In this document: one piece after another, positions 32,796 through 44,123 of the stretch | Position numbering within the stretch: the stretch's first letter is position 1 | How the letters are laid out: every line of letters starts with the position of its first letter | Source: Balamuthia mandrillaris | Lineage: Eukaryota; Discosea; Longamoebia; Balamuthiidae | Direction of reading: 5' to 3' | Assembly (NCBI GenBank): GCA_031835245.1 | Contig: JAVKOQ010000069.1 | Span: 62,001 to 126,000 of the forward strand | Length of the DNA: 64,000 bases | The notes under the pieces: model-generated | The model's input: only the letters and a program-made list of their open reading frames with translations | What the model was told of the DNA's origin: nothing | The model's database searches: none | Translations under genes and position numbers: made by a program

Positions 32796-34861
32796 TTACT
32801 TTCCACAACGATAGCGTTGCGTTTGCTCGAGATGCTTTTGAACATCCTCCACCACATCTTTCATGCTTTCAACTGCGCATTCTCCTCTTTGCTGCTGGAA
32901 CACGATCTCAAGATTGTGTTCTTTTACCTCTGCAAGTACCTTCTTCCACACCATTTCCAACTTGGTCAAGTTGAATAGTCGAAGTAAGATCGCAGATACT
33001 TGCTTCTGGTCTTCGCTTTCTTCTTTTTTGGTACTTGATCCCGTTAAGTGTTGCTTCAAAGCGGCGAGTTGAACATGTGACATGTGCAACATAAAGTCGC
33101 AGAATTCGATATAATTCCAACCGGTGTATGTCTTGAGCATAGTTTGGCATTGCTCCTCCCATCCCTCGAACTCTTTGCAATCATCCAACTCGTGTCGCAC
33201 AGCCGCGAAGTCGGATTGTAAATTAGCGTGCAAAAGGTCAACATTGCAACCGTTTGCCCAATTGTGATTGATACTTATTGTGTCTACAAACAGAGATAGA
33301 AAGCAAGAGAGATTAGGAGGAGAGCAAGAATGGAACAAAGGGAAGAGAGAATATCTCCAAAATATAAGAGAAGCAGAGAAAAAAAGAGAGAAAAGAACGT
33401 GAATGGACTAAAAACCCTCTAAGTTATGAACTTGATGATACCAGCAGCTCGGAACAAAGATGGTTTCACCTACTTCCTGAAAAACGGTGATGGGTGTGGC
33501 TTTATGAAAGTGAGGAAACCTCTCCTTATCGTCTCCATCTTTCTCCACGTCGTACATCAGGTTGCCAAACTTATCTTTAAGGAACGGAGCTTGCGAAGGC
33601 GGAAATAGGATCCATTTCTTCCGTCCACAAACATTACTGCTCCAACTGTAAGACCGAAATACGTCTGTATAAGAAAGAAAGACATCAGTGAGCACCAAAT
33701 GAATGACGAGAGAGCGTACAACAAAAGAAACTATACCTGCGTGAAGTGGAGTCCTGCAAACATACGAAACCGAAAACAATCAGGTGGCGAAAAAAGAAGC
33801 AGAAAAGATAAGAAGAAGCAGAAGAAGAATTGCGTGTAAACGAACCAGCTGCCTTTTGGTCCCATGTACACAAAGCGGTAATCGTCACTGTCTGTCTTTC
33901 TGCCTTCATCCCAATGCAGGTTCATCCAGTCATCGCTGAAGAACACCGGCAATTTATAGGCCTCTGCCTTTCTGCCCTCTCTTCTTTCGCCCAGAACATA
34001 GTGCCAGTCTTTCAAGTAAAGTACCTTTCTCTCATCTCCCTCTTCATTTCCTTCGGTTCTCTGTCCAGAAGAAGAAGAAGCAGAAGAAGCAGAAGAAGCA
34101 GAAGAAGCAGAAGATGAAGAAGAAGACGAAGAAGAAGAAGAAGAAAAAGGACAAGAAGAAGAAGAAGAAGAAGAAGAAGAAGAAGAAGAAGAAGAAGAAG
34201 AACAACAACAACAACAAGAAGAAGAAGAAGAAGAACAAGAAGCAGCAGCAGCAGCAGCTCGCCACGCCTGGTGTCGTTTCCAATACGCCATAAAGTCCTT
34301 CATGCTCATCTCCACTCGCTTCTGGTCGCTAAACTCTTTGACATGACACTCTGCCACGTTTAGACAAAGATCGGCGAAAGAGCTGTGGTGTTGAAAGTAG
34401 TCCAAACGAGGGACGAGCCTTCCTGCCTCATCATCTTCCTCCCTCAGCGTCCATTCCTTTCTTGCGGCCCAATCCTCCGTTAAGTTACCTATCAAAACCG
34501 GCCTTCAAGAAAGATGATGTGAGAGAGAGCGAGAGAGAGAGCGAGAGAGGAAGATGATGAGAGTGAGAGGGAGAGGGAGAGGGAGAGAGAGAGAGAGCGA
34601 GAGCGAGAGAGGAAGATGATGAGAGTGAGAGGGGGAGAGAGAGGAAGATGAGAGAGAGAGAAAGTGAGAAGAAAGGGAGTTTGGACGAAACCGATTGGGC
34701 CAAAGGAACTGTTCGAAGAAAGTGGAGTAGCTGCACGTTCGTCCGTCTATTCTGGCCACTTGCGCCGCTTCGCTCTGCCTGGCAGCCTCTGGCGAGAGCT
34801 CGATGCCTCGTCGCAGCACCGTCGCTTCCACGACCAACTCCTCCTGACCCGCCGCTTTCAT
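32796..34861 (-). CDS. JMJD4: JMJD4-type 2-oxoglutarate oxygenase, 526 aa
   Basis: Five exons: 34861-34692, 34502-33846, 33753-33737, 33664-33416 and 33283-32796 (1581 nt). The order matches JMJD4: CSYSTFFEQFLWPNRP, DWAARKEW, FSDDWMNLHWD, FVYMGPKGSWTPLHADVFRSYSWS, GRKKWILFPP, FVPSCWYHQVHNL and SINHNWANGCNVD. The HxD iron motif is LHAD and the distal His is in CWYHQVHN. In animals JMJD4 hydroxylates a lysine of release factor eRF1. Exon 3 is only 17 nt and carries the iron-binding His; the Asp codon is split across its end. A Ser/Cys run (about 34070-34255) from AAG repeats interrupts the N-terminal half. Overall a complete gene, probably nuclear or cytosolic. Confidence 0.92.
34065..34242. 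repeat. (AAG)n coding repeat in JMJD4 (poly-Ser)
   Basis: AGAAG/AGAAGC and ACAACA units on the plus strand, encoding Ser/Cys runs on the minus strand. Length is likely variable between strains. Confidence 0.85.
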
Positions 34862-34895
34862 CTCTTTCCATCAATCGATCGATTTACTGTTTTAA

Positions 34896-35036
34896 ATAAA
34901 ATAAAATAAAATAAAATAAAATAAAATAAAATAAAATAAAATAAAATAAAATAAAATAAAATAAAATAAAATAAAATAAAATAAAATAAAAGAAATTTAT
35001 AAAATAAAATAAAATAAAATAAAATAAAATAAAAGA
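34896..35036. repeat. (AAAAT)n microsatellite, about 26 copies
   Basis: Near-perfect AAAAT pentamers with one AAAGAAATTT break. It lies between the JMJD4 start (34861) and the 3' end of the CCCH gene (35090). Confidence 0.95.
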
Positions 35037-35089
35037 AAGGAATAGTTTACAAAAGAGGTTATGGTTTTATTGAGGCGGGGGTTTGTGCT

Positions 35090-36838
35090 TCACAAGGAGC
35101 GTTGCAACAAAAGCTGGTCCTGGCCAAACGCGTTCACGAGGAGGCCGACCCGCTTGCTCCTGATCTGGAAGGGGACCCACTGCTCCTCCTCTTTGGCTGC
35201 TGGGCCAGAAGGAGAAGAAGGAGAAGCAGCAAACGTCTGGTGATAGATCTCTTCTCCTGTGGACAGGTCCTTCTCCGCCTCCTCGGTCTTACAGAGCAAC
35301 AGCCAATGCACATCCTCCTCTCCCTCCTTCTTGGCAAACGTGAAGGTGCCGCCTATCATCTTTCTTGTTTGTCTTCCTGTGCTGTTGCGAGAGCCGTGCT
35401 CTGCTTCTGCTTCTGCTTCTGCTTGTTCCATGGAGGGAGGGCTGTTGAAGAAGAGCTGTTGTTGTTCTTTTGGGGATGTCTTCAATGTCTCCTCGATGAG
35501 TTGCCATCTTCCTATTGTTGATGATGCTGTGGTGGTGGAGGAGAGCTGAAGAGCATAGGTCAGACCGGCATTGCGTCGCAGGGCAGCGGCCTGTTCGTCC
35601 GTCAGCAGATAGATGCCTTCCAACTGCCTCCATAAAAGCTTGTCAGCTTCCTCTTCGCCCTCTCTTCTTTCCTCGTTTTGATTGGTTCGAGGACGTGGTT
35701 TTTGCCGTGCTTTGTCGTCTTCAGCGCAACGTTGTGTAAGCTTTCGTTTCCGTTGAGGAGCGGTAGCAAGGGTGGAAGGAGCAGGAGATGAAGTGGCGGC
35801 TTCCGTTGGTGCTGCTTCAAGTTTAGCACGGTCGCTGCCTCGTTGCGTCCGTGTCCGCTTCTTCAGCCTCAACAAAGTTGCTGTGTTTTGGCCGAAATGT
35901 TTCTCTTCGCCAGGTGGGGTCGTGCTGTCGTGTTGTTGTTGCGGCTGAGCAGGAGTTGAAGCAGCAGGAGAAGAAAGGCCACGTTGTTGCGGCTGCCGTC
36001 GTTGCGGTTGTGGTCTTACGGCAATTGGTCTAGTTGTCCGTTCCGGTGCTGCCTTCACAAGCCGACCAGAGGAAAGAACAATGGTGGTGGCGGCACTGCT
36101 TGAGGCCGGCTTAGGTTTGAGCTGTTGTGGTCGCAGTGGTGTTCTACTCTGCGGTTGGCTGTGGCTCTTGGGGTGGGGCTGTTGTTGTTGAAGAAAGAGG
36201 GGAAAAGGAGAAAAACAGTAATCGTTATTGTGTGTTGTGCTGAGTGTCGATGGCTGAAGAGGAGTCTCCGTAGAAGGAAGGCACAAGGGAAGGAAAAGGA
36301 AAGATAAGCAGAGAAAGGGAAAGGGGGTGAGAGAAGCGAAGATTGGAATGAAGAAAAGAAGTTTTTTTTTTGCTGGGTAGAGAAACGGAACAAAGAGGAG
36401 GAGCATCTTCTTGTTATTTGGTCGTTTGCTGTAGAGCAGTGACCACCCCCGCAACAGGAGGCCAAGACGCACATCGCGCGAACGGGTGCGTTCTCTTTTC
36501 AAAATCCCGTTTGAGGCTAAAGATGTATTTCTTTTGTGCACTGCATGGGCTGCTCTTCTCTCCCATCCTATGTGTTCTTCTCCAGCATAGTTTTGTTTCA
36601 AGGACGCATCGCGGAGACAAAGGCCCAAAAAAAAAAGATGAAGGCAGGAAAAAAAAAAGCTTTGCTACACTAGCACCATACTTACGTCGTTGTGGTTGTT
36701 GTTTGGGGCAGCAGTTTGGACGTTGTGGTTGTTGAGCTCGTGACGAAAGCGGCATTGTTGGCCAAACTTGCAAATCCCCTTTTGCCAGAAGGTGCACAAG
36801 GGAACCCTGCCGCCGCTGTGGTCCATGGAGGCGCTCAT
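35090..36838 (-). CDS. CCCH zinc-finger protein, 413 aa
   Basis: Two exons: 36838-36686 and 36178-35090 (1242 nt), with a 507-bp intron (donor GTAAGT, acceptor CAACAACAG). Exon 1 has one CCCH finger (C-X7-C-X5-C-X3-H: PLCTFWQKGICKFGQQCRFRH), the type that binds RNA in proteins such as U2AF1, CPSF4 or nuclear pore-linked factors. Exon 2 is Gln/Pro/Thr-rich, then a more ordered C-terminus (LLWRQLEGIYLLTDEQAAAL, IGRWQLIEETLK, WVPFQIRSKRVGLLVNAFG). Probable nuclear RNA-binding protein, exact family not identified. The ATG chosen is the first in the finger's frame. The downstream exon's frame extends upstream into the intron, but that part is low-complexity. Confidence 0.8.
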
Positions 36839-36979
36839 CGCTTATTTTGTGTGAGTGTGTGGTTGATCGAGTTTTGATTTGTTTTCTGATTTCTTTTGTT
36901 TTTTTTGTCGGTGAGGTTCTTTTATGTCGACGACTGATTTTCATTTTCATTTTCATACGAATGAACCCTCAGATAATTC

Positions 36980-36990
36980 AATGACGACAC
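36980..36990. promoter_or_regulatory. AATGACGACAC promoter-like element
   Basis: Weaker copy of the TCATGACGACATGA element, 142 bp upstream of the CCCH gene ATG. The 212-bp spacer 36839-37050 otherwise holds TTTTCATTTTCATTTTCAT repeats and no gene. Confidence 0.35.
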
Positions 36991-37050
36991 GAGGCGATTG
37001 CTGTCGGCAACAAAAAACATTGGACAATGCTGGCGCGTAACGGTTGGGTC

Positions 37051-37285
37051 TTATTCTTTGTTGTTGTTGGCTTCTTTATGTTTGCCAGCGGCCTCACCTT
37101 CTGACAAAGTGGTCGTACGTTGATGGTGTAGGCAATCCTGCTTCAGAGGGCATTTGCCACATGCAGGCCGTCGGGCTTGACAAATGCTGAAGAAGATAAG
37201 AGGAAAAAAGAAAGCATTCTGCTCATGAGCAAAGCGAACGAGAGAGGGAGGGAGGGAGGGAGAGGGAGGGAGAGGGAGAGGGAGA

Positions 37286-37326
<41 letters not shown>

Positions 37327-38461
37327 GTTCGACCATGAGAAATGAGAAGAACATGAAGGTCGTATTTAAGTTCGTCGGGCATTAGTTCGTTCAAGTGTTG
37401 ATACGTTGCTTCTCGTGTGTAATTATGCTTCACCCATCCTAACCTCTTCGAAACTCTGGCCACGTGTGTGTCCTATGTGTTCGTCTCATGTCAATGAAAG
37501 CAAAGAGAAAACAACAAAGACAAACATTAAAAAGAAGGTCGGGACTTACAACAGGAATGTCATCCCTGCCCAAGGTGAACAGAAGGAGACAAGCGATGGT
37601 CTTGGGTCCCACTCCTTTGAACCTTTGGAGGTAGTCCTTGAGTTCCTCGGTGGGGGCCTCTCTAAGGAACTCCAAACTGGTTTCCCCTCTCTCCTCGTAT
37701 ACCTGCTGCAACAGGTCTTTGATGCGCTGCGATTTAGTCTTGGCCAGACCTCCCTTGTGAATGGCCTCCTCGATGTCTTTGACGTCGCTGCGGCGGACTT
37801 CGTCCATGTCCTTGAAACGGGCTTTGAGGCCCTTGTAGGCCGTCCTGCTGTTGCGATCGGAAGTGTTTTGGGAGAGGATCACACTGACCAGTGCCTCGAG
37901 CACCTTCAAAATAAGAAGTTTGTTAAAACAGATAAGAGAATACAGAAGAAGAGGAAGGAGAAGAGGAAGAAGAACAAGATGAAGAAGAAGGAGAAGAAGA
38001 AGAAGCAGAAGAAGAAGAAGAAGAAGAAGAAGAAGAAGCACAAGAAGAAGAAGAAGAAGAAGAACAAGAAGAAGAAGAGAAGGACGAACGGTTTTCTTGC
38101 GGCCCCCTCTGTTGCCTGCAGTCTTACGGACAGGCTTGCCATGGAGTCCCACCAACAACGGATGGACGCTATGAAAGGCACGAACGGCAGCCTTTCCTTC
38201 AAGACCGTCCCACGCCTGTGGTTGTTCCTCCTTTGCAGGCGAAACAAATTTTGTTCTTTTGGGGCCGCGTCCGTTTGATTCTTTCCGCTCGCAATAGTCC
38301 TCATCGTTGAAGCCGTCGTCGCCACTGCCCTCATCATCACCACCACCACCGCACTCGCTCTTTCTTTTTTCAACGCCCGTATTTTCAACGGGCTCTTCGT
38401 CTTCTTCATACTGGACAACAACAACGGGCTTTCGGCCACGACGCGTCGTGGGTAGGTGCAT
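37051..38461 (-). CDS. Endonuclease III-type DNA glycosylase/AP lyase, 335 aa
   Basis: Four exons: 38461-38090, 37903-37550, 37472-37327 and 37186-37051 (1008 nt). After a 124-residue acidic/basic N-terminus come the HhH-GPD features: VSVILSQNTSDRNSRTAY, helix-hairpin-helix FKGVGPKTIACLLLF with the catalytic Lys, and the catalytic Asp in VDTHVARVSKRLGW. The iron-sulfur loop C-X6-C-X2-C-X5-C (CQARRPACGKCPLKQDC) closes it. The enzyme removes oxidized pyrimidines in base-excision repair; the sequence style also recalls plant ROS1/DEMETER relatives. Intron 1 holds an AAG microsatellite and intron 3 a GGGAGA/GA microsatellite. The start is the first ATG of exon 1. Confidence 0.93.
37235..37321. 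repeat. GGGAGA/(GA)n microsatellite in EndoIII intron 3
   Basis: GGGAGGGAGA units passing into pure GA, ending at the donor of exon 3 (37327). Pyrimidine on the sense strand. Confidence 0.9.
37936..38082. repeat. (AAG)n microsatellite in EndoIII intron 1
   Basis: AAG triplets with GCA and ACA variants, filling most of the 186-bp intron 37904-38089. CTT on the sense strand. Confidence 0.9.
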
Positions 38462-39384
38462 CTTGCTTGTTCCTTTTTGAAGTTTGTTTTAACAACACCC
38501 AAGTTTAGAAGCGGGACACCATCTTTTTGTCTTCCACGCAGAACGCAGAGTGCACAATACACACATGTAAAGCCACCTCCGAAAAAACGTACGTTCCGAC
38601 AGCTCCTACATTGGCGCTGCGTGCCCTACACGAGCTCGTTCTTGACAGGTGTGATAAGTTTCTTTGCCCATTAGATTATTTTCAATCTTCCATCTAAAAG
38701 ACCTTAAATAGATAATACATTCCATAAAAGGTCTACAAAGACCCGGAATTTTACCCCAACAAAAAGTACAAGCAAACAAGAAATGGAGATGTACAACCCC
38801 AAAGCGCAGAGTTGTAGAGAGAGACAAGGAGTTGTAAGAGCACGGAACAGATCAACCCAAAAAGAAACCGGGTTGTATATATTCCGAAGCGAGAGTTGTA
38901 AGAGCAGCCAACCCTACAAGTTGTACTCACAACGTGTTTTCTCCGAACTCGCCACGCCAGACCGTTGGGGGGGCAGGGAGAAAGCGCACAGCTCTTCCCC
39001 TCCCCAAAAGGAGGAGTAGGAAATATTTTTTTTGACATGTGGCTCTCCTTGTCAAACGTTCACCACCCAAAAAATTTTTTTTCTTTGGTGCTTTCAGCAA
39101 AACTCAGGACTTCTCCCTCTCCCTCTCTTCTCTCTCGTCTCTTCTTCCTCTGCAAACGGCTCTCTCTCTCTCTCTCTCTTTTCTTCTCCTCCTTTCCTTC
39201 CTATTCTCTAGTTTTACAACGAACGAACGAACGAACGAACAAGATCCCAAGGCATCCTCATCATACCTCTTCTCCACCTTTGAACAACCACGTGAAAGAG
39301 AACCTCTTTCTCTCATTCACTCCCTCTCTCTCTCTTCCTCCTCCCGCCCTTCAACGCGCATAATATATAAAACCACGCACGACG
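38462..39384. promoter_or_regulatory. Divergent promoter of EndoIII and receptor B, with GTTGTA repeats
   Basis: 923 bp without a supported gene. GAGTTGTAAGAGCA occurs twice (38829-38842 and 38893-38906), and further GTTGTA copies lie near 38810, 38874 and 38926. A pyrimidine-rich tract (39110-39210) and five GAAC units (39220-39241) sit in the likely 5' UTR of receptor B. TATATAAAA at 39363-39371 is 14 bp before the receptor B ATG. Confidence 0.5.
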
Positions 39385-42300
39385 ATGGCTTGGCTCGGGT
39401 GTTGGAGCCACAGCCCCTGCTGGCGGCCGCGACGCTCCTTCTTCCTCTTCCTGAGCCTGGTGGTGGCGCTCTCGTGCTTATCTTCTTCTGCTCTCGTTTC
39501 CGCTCGGCAGCCCTCAGCCTTCCCGCCGGACGGCACCACCAGGGAGTGGAGAAGACAGGACAATGCCTCATCAACAGAGGAAGACGGACAAGAAGAACCT
39601 CCTCCTCCTCCTCCGGATGACAGCGGGGTGGGTTCTGGCAGCGAGCCTCAGAGCGATGCCTCCTCCACGACATCAGAGGTGGAGGGGGAAGGATCAACCT
39701 CAGCGTCCGAGCCAGCTTCAGGGGCAGGATCGGCGTCGGCGTCAGGTTCAGGCTCAGAACCAGAGGTGCCTCCACTGCCGGACAATGTATTTGACCCGCA
39801 GGTGAAAGGAGGACAATGCGTGCCAATAGGTTCGATCAACTCCACCGGCTTTGCCTTTGACTGCAAGCCCTACATTCCCTACAACAACATTTACATGGAC
39901 GACTATTTCGTCCAACGCCAAGGAAACTTGCGGTTCGTTAATGCTTGTTCCTCTTCCTCTCTCTTCCTCTCTTCCTTTCTCTTTCTCTTCTTTTCTCCTC
40001 CTAAATGAAGTTCCTTTCTTGTTGTTGCAGGGTGTTAGCGACGCCTCTTCCCGCAGAGTGTCAGAGGGCAATGGCACAGTGGCTTTGCTTGAATTATTGG
40101 AGGTGAATCCCCATGCGCCCTGGCTCTTCCGTCGTTGTGCTTGTTAGTTTTCTTGTTCACAAAACTCACTTTGTTTATCTTGCTTGTCAGGCAATGCATC
40201 ACGATCACACCAAACACCAAAGGCTTGGCGTCGGATTTGGAAGAGTTGAACGCTTCAGCAAACGTAGAAACAGCGTCAGGTTCTGGTTCGAGGGAAGACT
40301 ATGCGGTCGTTGGAGCTTATTCCTGCAGGAACGTTTGCGAGGAGGCCCGAGAGCAATGCCAACACCACAGCAGAACCAAGTGGCCGTCTCTCTTGAAAGA
40401 ATATCTAGATTGTGACAATACTCACTCCGGTCTGTTCGGCAGACCCAACGTGAAACTCTTTCCGCGACCGCAAGAAAACTACACATATACATTGAAGACA
40501 AAAAACGGACTGGAGTTCAACGCTTCCCTCCCATGTTCCTACGCCAAACAAACTCGTTTGCTTCGTACGTTTCTTTTCTTTCTCTTTGTTGATTGCTTCG
40601 CTTTTCAAAGCGTTCTGATTTAATTCTATTTTCTTTGGTAGCAACATACGATGGACCTTTGGTATGTCCCCTGCCCTTACACAACGAACTGGGTGGCTGC
40701 GTGTTTGGCTGTCCAGAACCATTGCTTACTTCAGAGCAATGGAGTGGCATTACTACCATGATTTCAGTGACTGCTTGGCTCAGCTTTATCCTCATGGCGT
40801 TCCTCACCGTTTCCTACTTGATAGATCCACAGAAACGCCGCTTCCCAAACAATTTGCCATTGTTCTTTTTCTTGTGCATACTTTTCTTTTCTTTTGGCCT
40901 TTGTATATCATGTAACTTCCTCCCTCTTTGTTTTTCCTCTTGTTCTTCTTCTGGTCATTCTTTTCCTAACAAGTCTTTCCTCTCTATCTCTCTGCAGCGC
41001 TGGTCGGCTACAAGGAAGTACTCTGCTCAGACAGTAACAACGCAGCTTACTGGGGTCATGAGACCTGCACCATCCAAGGCATCCTCATCGTTTACTTCAT
41101 GTTTGCTGCGATGAGTTGGTGGCTCCTCATTGCGTTCAATCTCCTGGCTCACCTCATGAGCGCTCGTACTCAATACGAGCTGTCCGTGAAGAAAAGAAAG
41201 ACGGTCATGATGGCAGCTTATCATGGCTTTGCATGGCTGTTCCCTTTGCTTCCGATGATTATCGCGTTGAGTGCTCATCGTATTGGCTCCAATGGAGCTA
41301 CTCTGTGGTGTGGTATTCACTCTGCCTCCTACGAGTCACAAATCCGATTTTTTACCACTCCAAATGGTACCCTTTCTATCTTGTCTCTTCTTTTTCCCGT
41401 TCTTTTCTTATTGTGGCTGGGTTCTGTTGTCTGTCTTTGATGTCTTGGTCTATGTGTTGGATTCCATTTTGTAGTTGCGCCTTCGCCTCATTCTCAAACT
41501 CAAACTGAAAACAGGAGTGGAACACAACAGCGGTGGAGAGCAGAGATACTGGTTCTTCTTTCTATTTCTTACACCGCTCAGCCTAATGGTGGTATTAGGC
41601 ATTGTCATGATAGGTGCTGTCATCGGCTACCAGCTCAAACGTCAGCGTACCATCCAAGACATTTGGCGCTTTTGCCGCAACGAATGGCGCGTAGTCGCAT
41701 TTCTCGGGCTTTATGTTTGGGTCTGCATCTTTTTGGCTTCCTTTGAGATCAGTTTTGTGGTGGAGAGGAGCAACAGGAACGACAACTATCAGGATTATAT
41801 CGACTGCCTTTTGGTGCAACAACAAACAGAGTTGATCGGTGAAGAGGTCACCCCGGCTCCTCCTTCTGCGATAGCGAACAGCTCTGCTGGTATGTCTACC
41901 TTGGCCGATACGGGAGCATGCGTTTTAGACCGAGTGGTAAATCCTATCTTCATTTCTTTTCTCTTTTCTTTTTTGCTTTGCTTCCGAGACTGACGGTCAT
42001 TAGACCAACTTCCCATTATGGGTGATAGCAGCCTTCAACTTTGTGGGACACGGCCTCTTTGTCTTCCTCATCTTTGGTACGACCAAACGTATCTACCTCG
42101 TCTGGTGGCGTGTCATTCGCTGCCGTTCCTTACCTGGCAATACTATCTCTGGTGATGGTGGGGGCAGCTCAATAGCAGCAGCAGCTGCCGTCGCTTTCTC
42201 TTTGGAAGACATCATCGGAGCAGATTATGTTAAAGGAGATGATGAGGAGCTTGGCAAAAGAAGAGCCAACAGCAGTAACAGTGATGAGAACCGAATGAGA

Positions 42301-42720
42301 GGAAATGATGCGGTAAAAGTGAAGCAAGCAGAGTGGATATCGGAGGATCCCTCAGAAATCAAGCCAGCAGCGGCCGCGATCGCTGCTTCCCCCTATTGGG
42401 ACTCCACCTCATACGACGAAGAAGACGTTGAATTCACTTCCACATCAATCTCTTCTTCCTCTTGTTGCTGCTCTTCGGATGAAGAAGACGAAGATCAAGT
42501 CGGGGGTGGTGGGGAACAAACTTTGAAAATGGTCGTAATGGAACAAATTCCTGCGGATAAGCCACAACCCCACCCGCTCAACGAAGAAGGTGACGGAGAA
42601 GAGGATGATATACATGGAGAGAACGGCAAAGAGGATGATGGAGAAGACGAGTCCGAGGAAGAAGAATCTGAAGCAGATGACGAGTCGGAAGAAAACGGTG
42701 ACAAACAACAAAACATATAA
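39385..42720 (+). CDS. Frizzled/smoothened-like receptor B, 923 aa
   Basis: Seven exons: 39385-39932, 40031-40102, 40191-40564, 40642-40911, 40998-41366, 41515-41936 and 42004-42720 (2772 nt). A signal peptide (FFLFLSLVVALSCL) is followed by a Ser/Glu/Pro-rich stretch, then a frizzled-type cysteine-rich domain (CVPIGSINST...FDCKPYIPYNN, CQRAMAQWLCLNYWRQC, CRNVCEEAREQC). Seven membrane segments begin at MISVTAWLSFILMAF and end at FPLWVIAAFNFVGHGLFVFLIFG. The cytoplasmic tail of about 210 residues is acidic and much longer than in receptor A. A plasma-membrane receptor; ligand and G protein are unknown. Exon 6 must use the acceptor at 41514 rather than the earlier TAG at 41474 to keep frame. 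Paralog of the gene at 2199-4666, in the opposite direction 35 kb away. Confidence 0.93.
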
Positions 42721-42807
42721 ACATTTTTGCTTTTTCTGTATCTATCTTTCTTTCGGCGTGTGCTTCCTGATCCTTCTCTCACATACATCACAAAAAACTG
42801 AGCGTTA

Positions 42808-44123
42808 TCAACAAAAGCGAATGGAGGAATGATCCGACGGAGCGTTGGTGGCGGCAACCAACAAACTGCTCAAGAAAGAGCGGTAGGTGGCGGAGCCAGT
42901 GACCGCTCCCGGCGCCGCCGGGTTCAATCTCGTCGTATACACACGAAAGCCGTTGACGCCTTCCACTTGTATCTGGATGATGTGAGCGTCGCCGCCATGG
43001 GGGTCCGCCACCAAGCGGCCGATGGTTTGGTCAAAGCCCAGATTCTCTGCCGCTAGGGCGGCGCAGGCCATGGTGTTCACGTTTTGTGGTGCCAACGGAC
43101 AGAGCTCGCGCACCGGTCCTTCGTAAAGAATCAACCCTCCGTCATCCTCGTTCTCCTCGTTCTCTTCCAGCGAGTGTGAAAAGTTTTTGGAGTGTCGTTG
43201 CACAGAAGAGGTGGAAGAAGCGGAAGAAGAAGAGGAAGAGGAAGAGGAGGAGGAGAGCAGCTGATCGAGTTTCTGTTGGAGAGGAGGTTCGAGGCGAAGG
43301 CTGGAAGGGTGCTTTCTCATGGTGACGGAGAGAGCGGTGAGGGAGCCGCGTTGAGCCATCTTCTGGATGTCGTGCGCGCCCCAAAAGGCTCCCGCAGGGA
43401 CGTAGAGGTTTGTTTTTCTTCGCCCGCGACTGCGGCTGCGACCCGCGTTGTTGTCGGCAAGTACCTGGCGAAGCTGTCTCTCGAGAATGGGGTCGGCGAG
43501 GACGGTGGGAGAGCCCACAAAGTAGTCGGCGTCGCGGAGGAAGGCTTCCCCGTACTGGAGGCTGATGCTCGGGTGGGCCACCTCCACGATGAGGTCTGCC
43601 TTCTTGCTGGCAAAGTTTTCTGATGGATGTCAACAAACGCTTGTGTGCTCAGTGAAAATAAAAGAGAGGGAAAGGGGATGACGAAGATGGATAGGAAGAG
43701 GAAGAAGAAGAACAAGGAGGAGGAGAAAAAGGAGAAGAAAAAGGAGAACAAGAATAAGGACCAGGACAACAAGATCAAAGCAGAAGAAAGCATACCAAGG
43801 TTATGCAGGATCAAGTGTGGAGGGATGTTGTTGTCCGTGTCCTCAGTGATCTTGCTGACAGTACGGTTCCAAACAAAGGCCAGCTCCACCTCTTGACTGA
43901 TTTTAGGGTCCTGCAGGATGGCGGAGACCAGGTACTGCCCAAGGCTGCCATAGCCCACCACGCCCACCCTCGTCTTCCGTTTCTTCCTGGCCTGGCCGCC
44001 CAGCGGCACTGCCCAGTCCCCTCCGGAGGTGCCCAAGTAATAGCCAAGGCTTGCCCCCACCGCAGCCCCAGCGGCCGCCACCGCAGCCAACAGCGGCAAG
44101 GCTCTCTCTCCTCCTACGCTCAT
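42808..44123 (-). CDS. ASPDH: Aspartate dehydrogenase-like NAD(P)-binding protein, 379 aa
   Basis: Two exons: 44123-43796 and 43619-42808 (1140 nt). An N-terminal hydrophobic Ala/Gly segment (LLAAVAAAGAAVGASLGYYLG) could be a membrane anchor or targeting peptide. The Rossmann motif VGVVGYGSLGQYL follows, then LAFVWNRT, DLIVEVAHPSIS and YVPAGAFWGAHDIQKM, and the C-terminal part NVNTMACAALAAENLGFDQT plus LVADPHGGDAHIIQIQ. This is the order of L-aspartate dehydrogenase domain proteins, which oxidize aspartate or a related amino acid. A Ser-rich run (about residues 236-250) interrupts the domain. It shares a 116-bp divergent promoter with the SNF2 gene. Its 3' end is 87 bp from receptor B. Confidence 0.9.

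Noticed and set aside
36183-36628. Upstream extension of the CCCH gene exon 2 frame (512-codon frame)
   Set aside because: It runs through the intron, is low-complexity, and would omit the zinc finger, which joins in phase at 36178 from exon 1.
41437-41514. Frame break in receptor B between TM4 and TM5
   Set aside because: Using the acceptor at 41514 instead of 41474 restores phase and homology, so no frameshift is needed.
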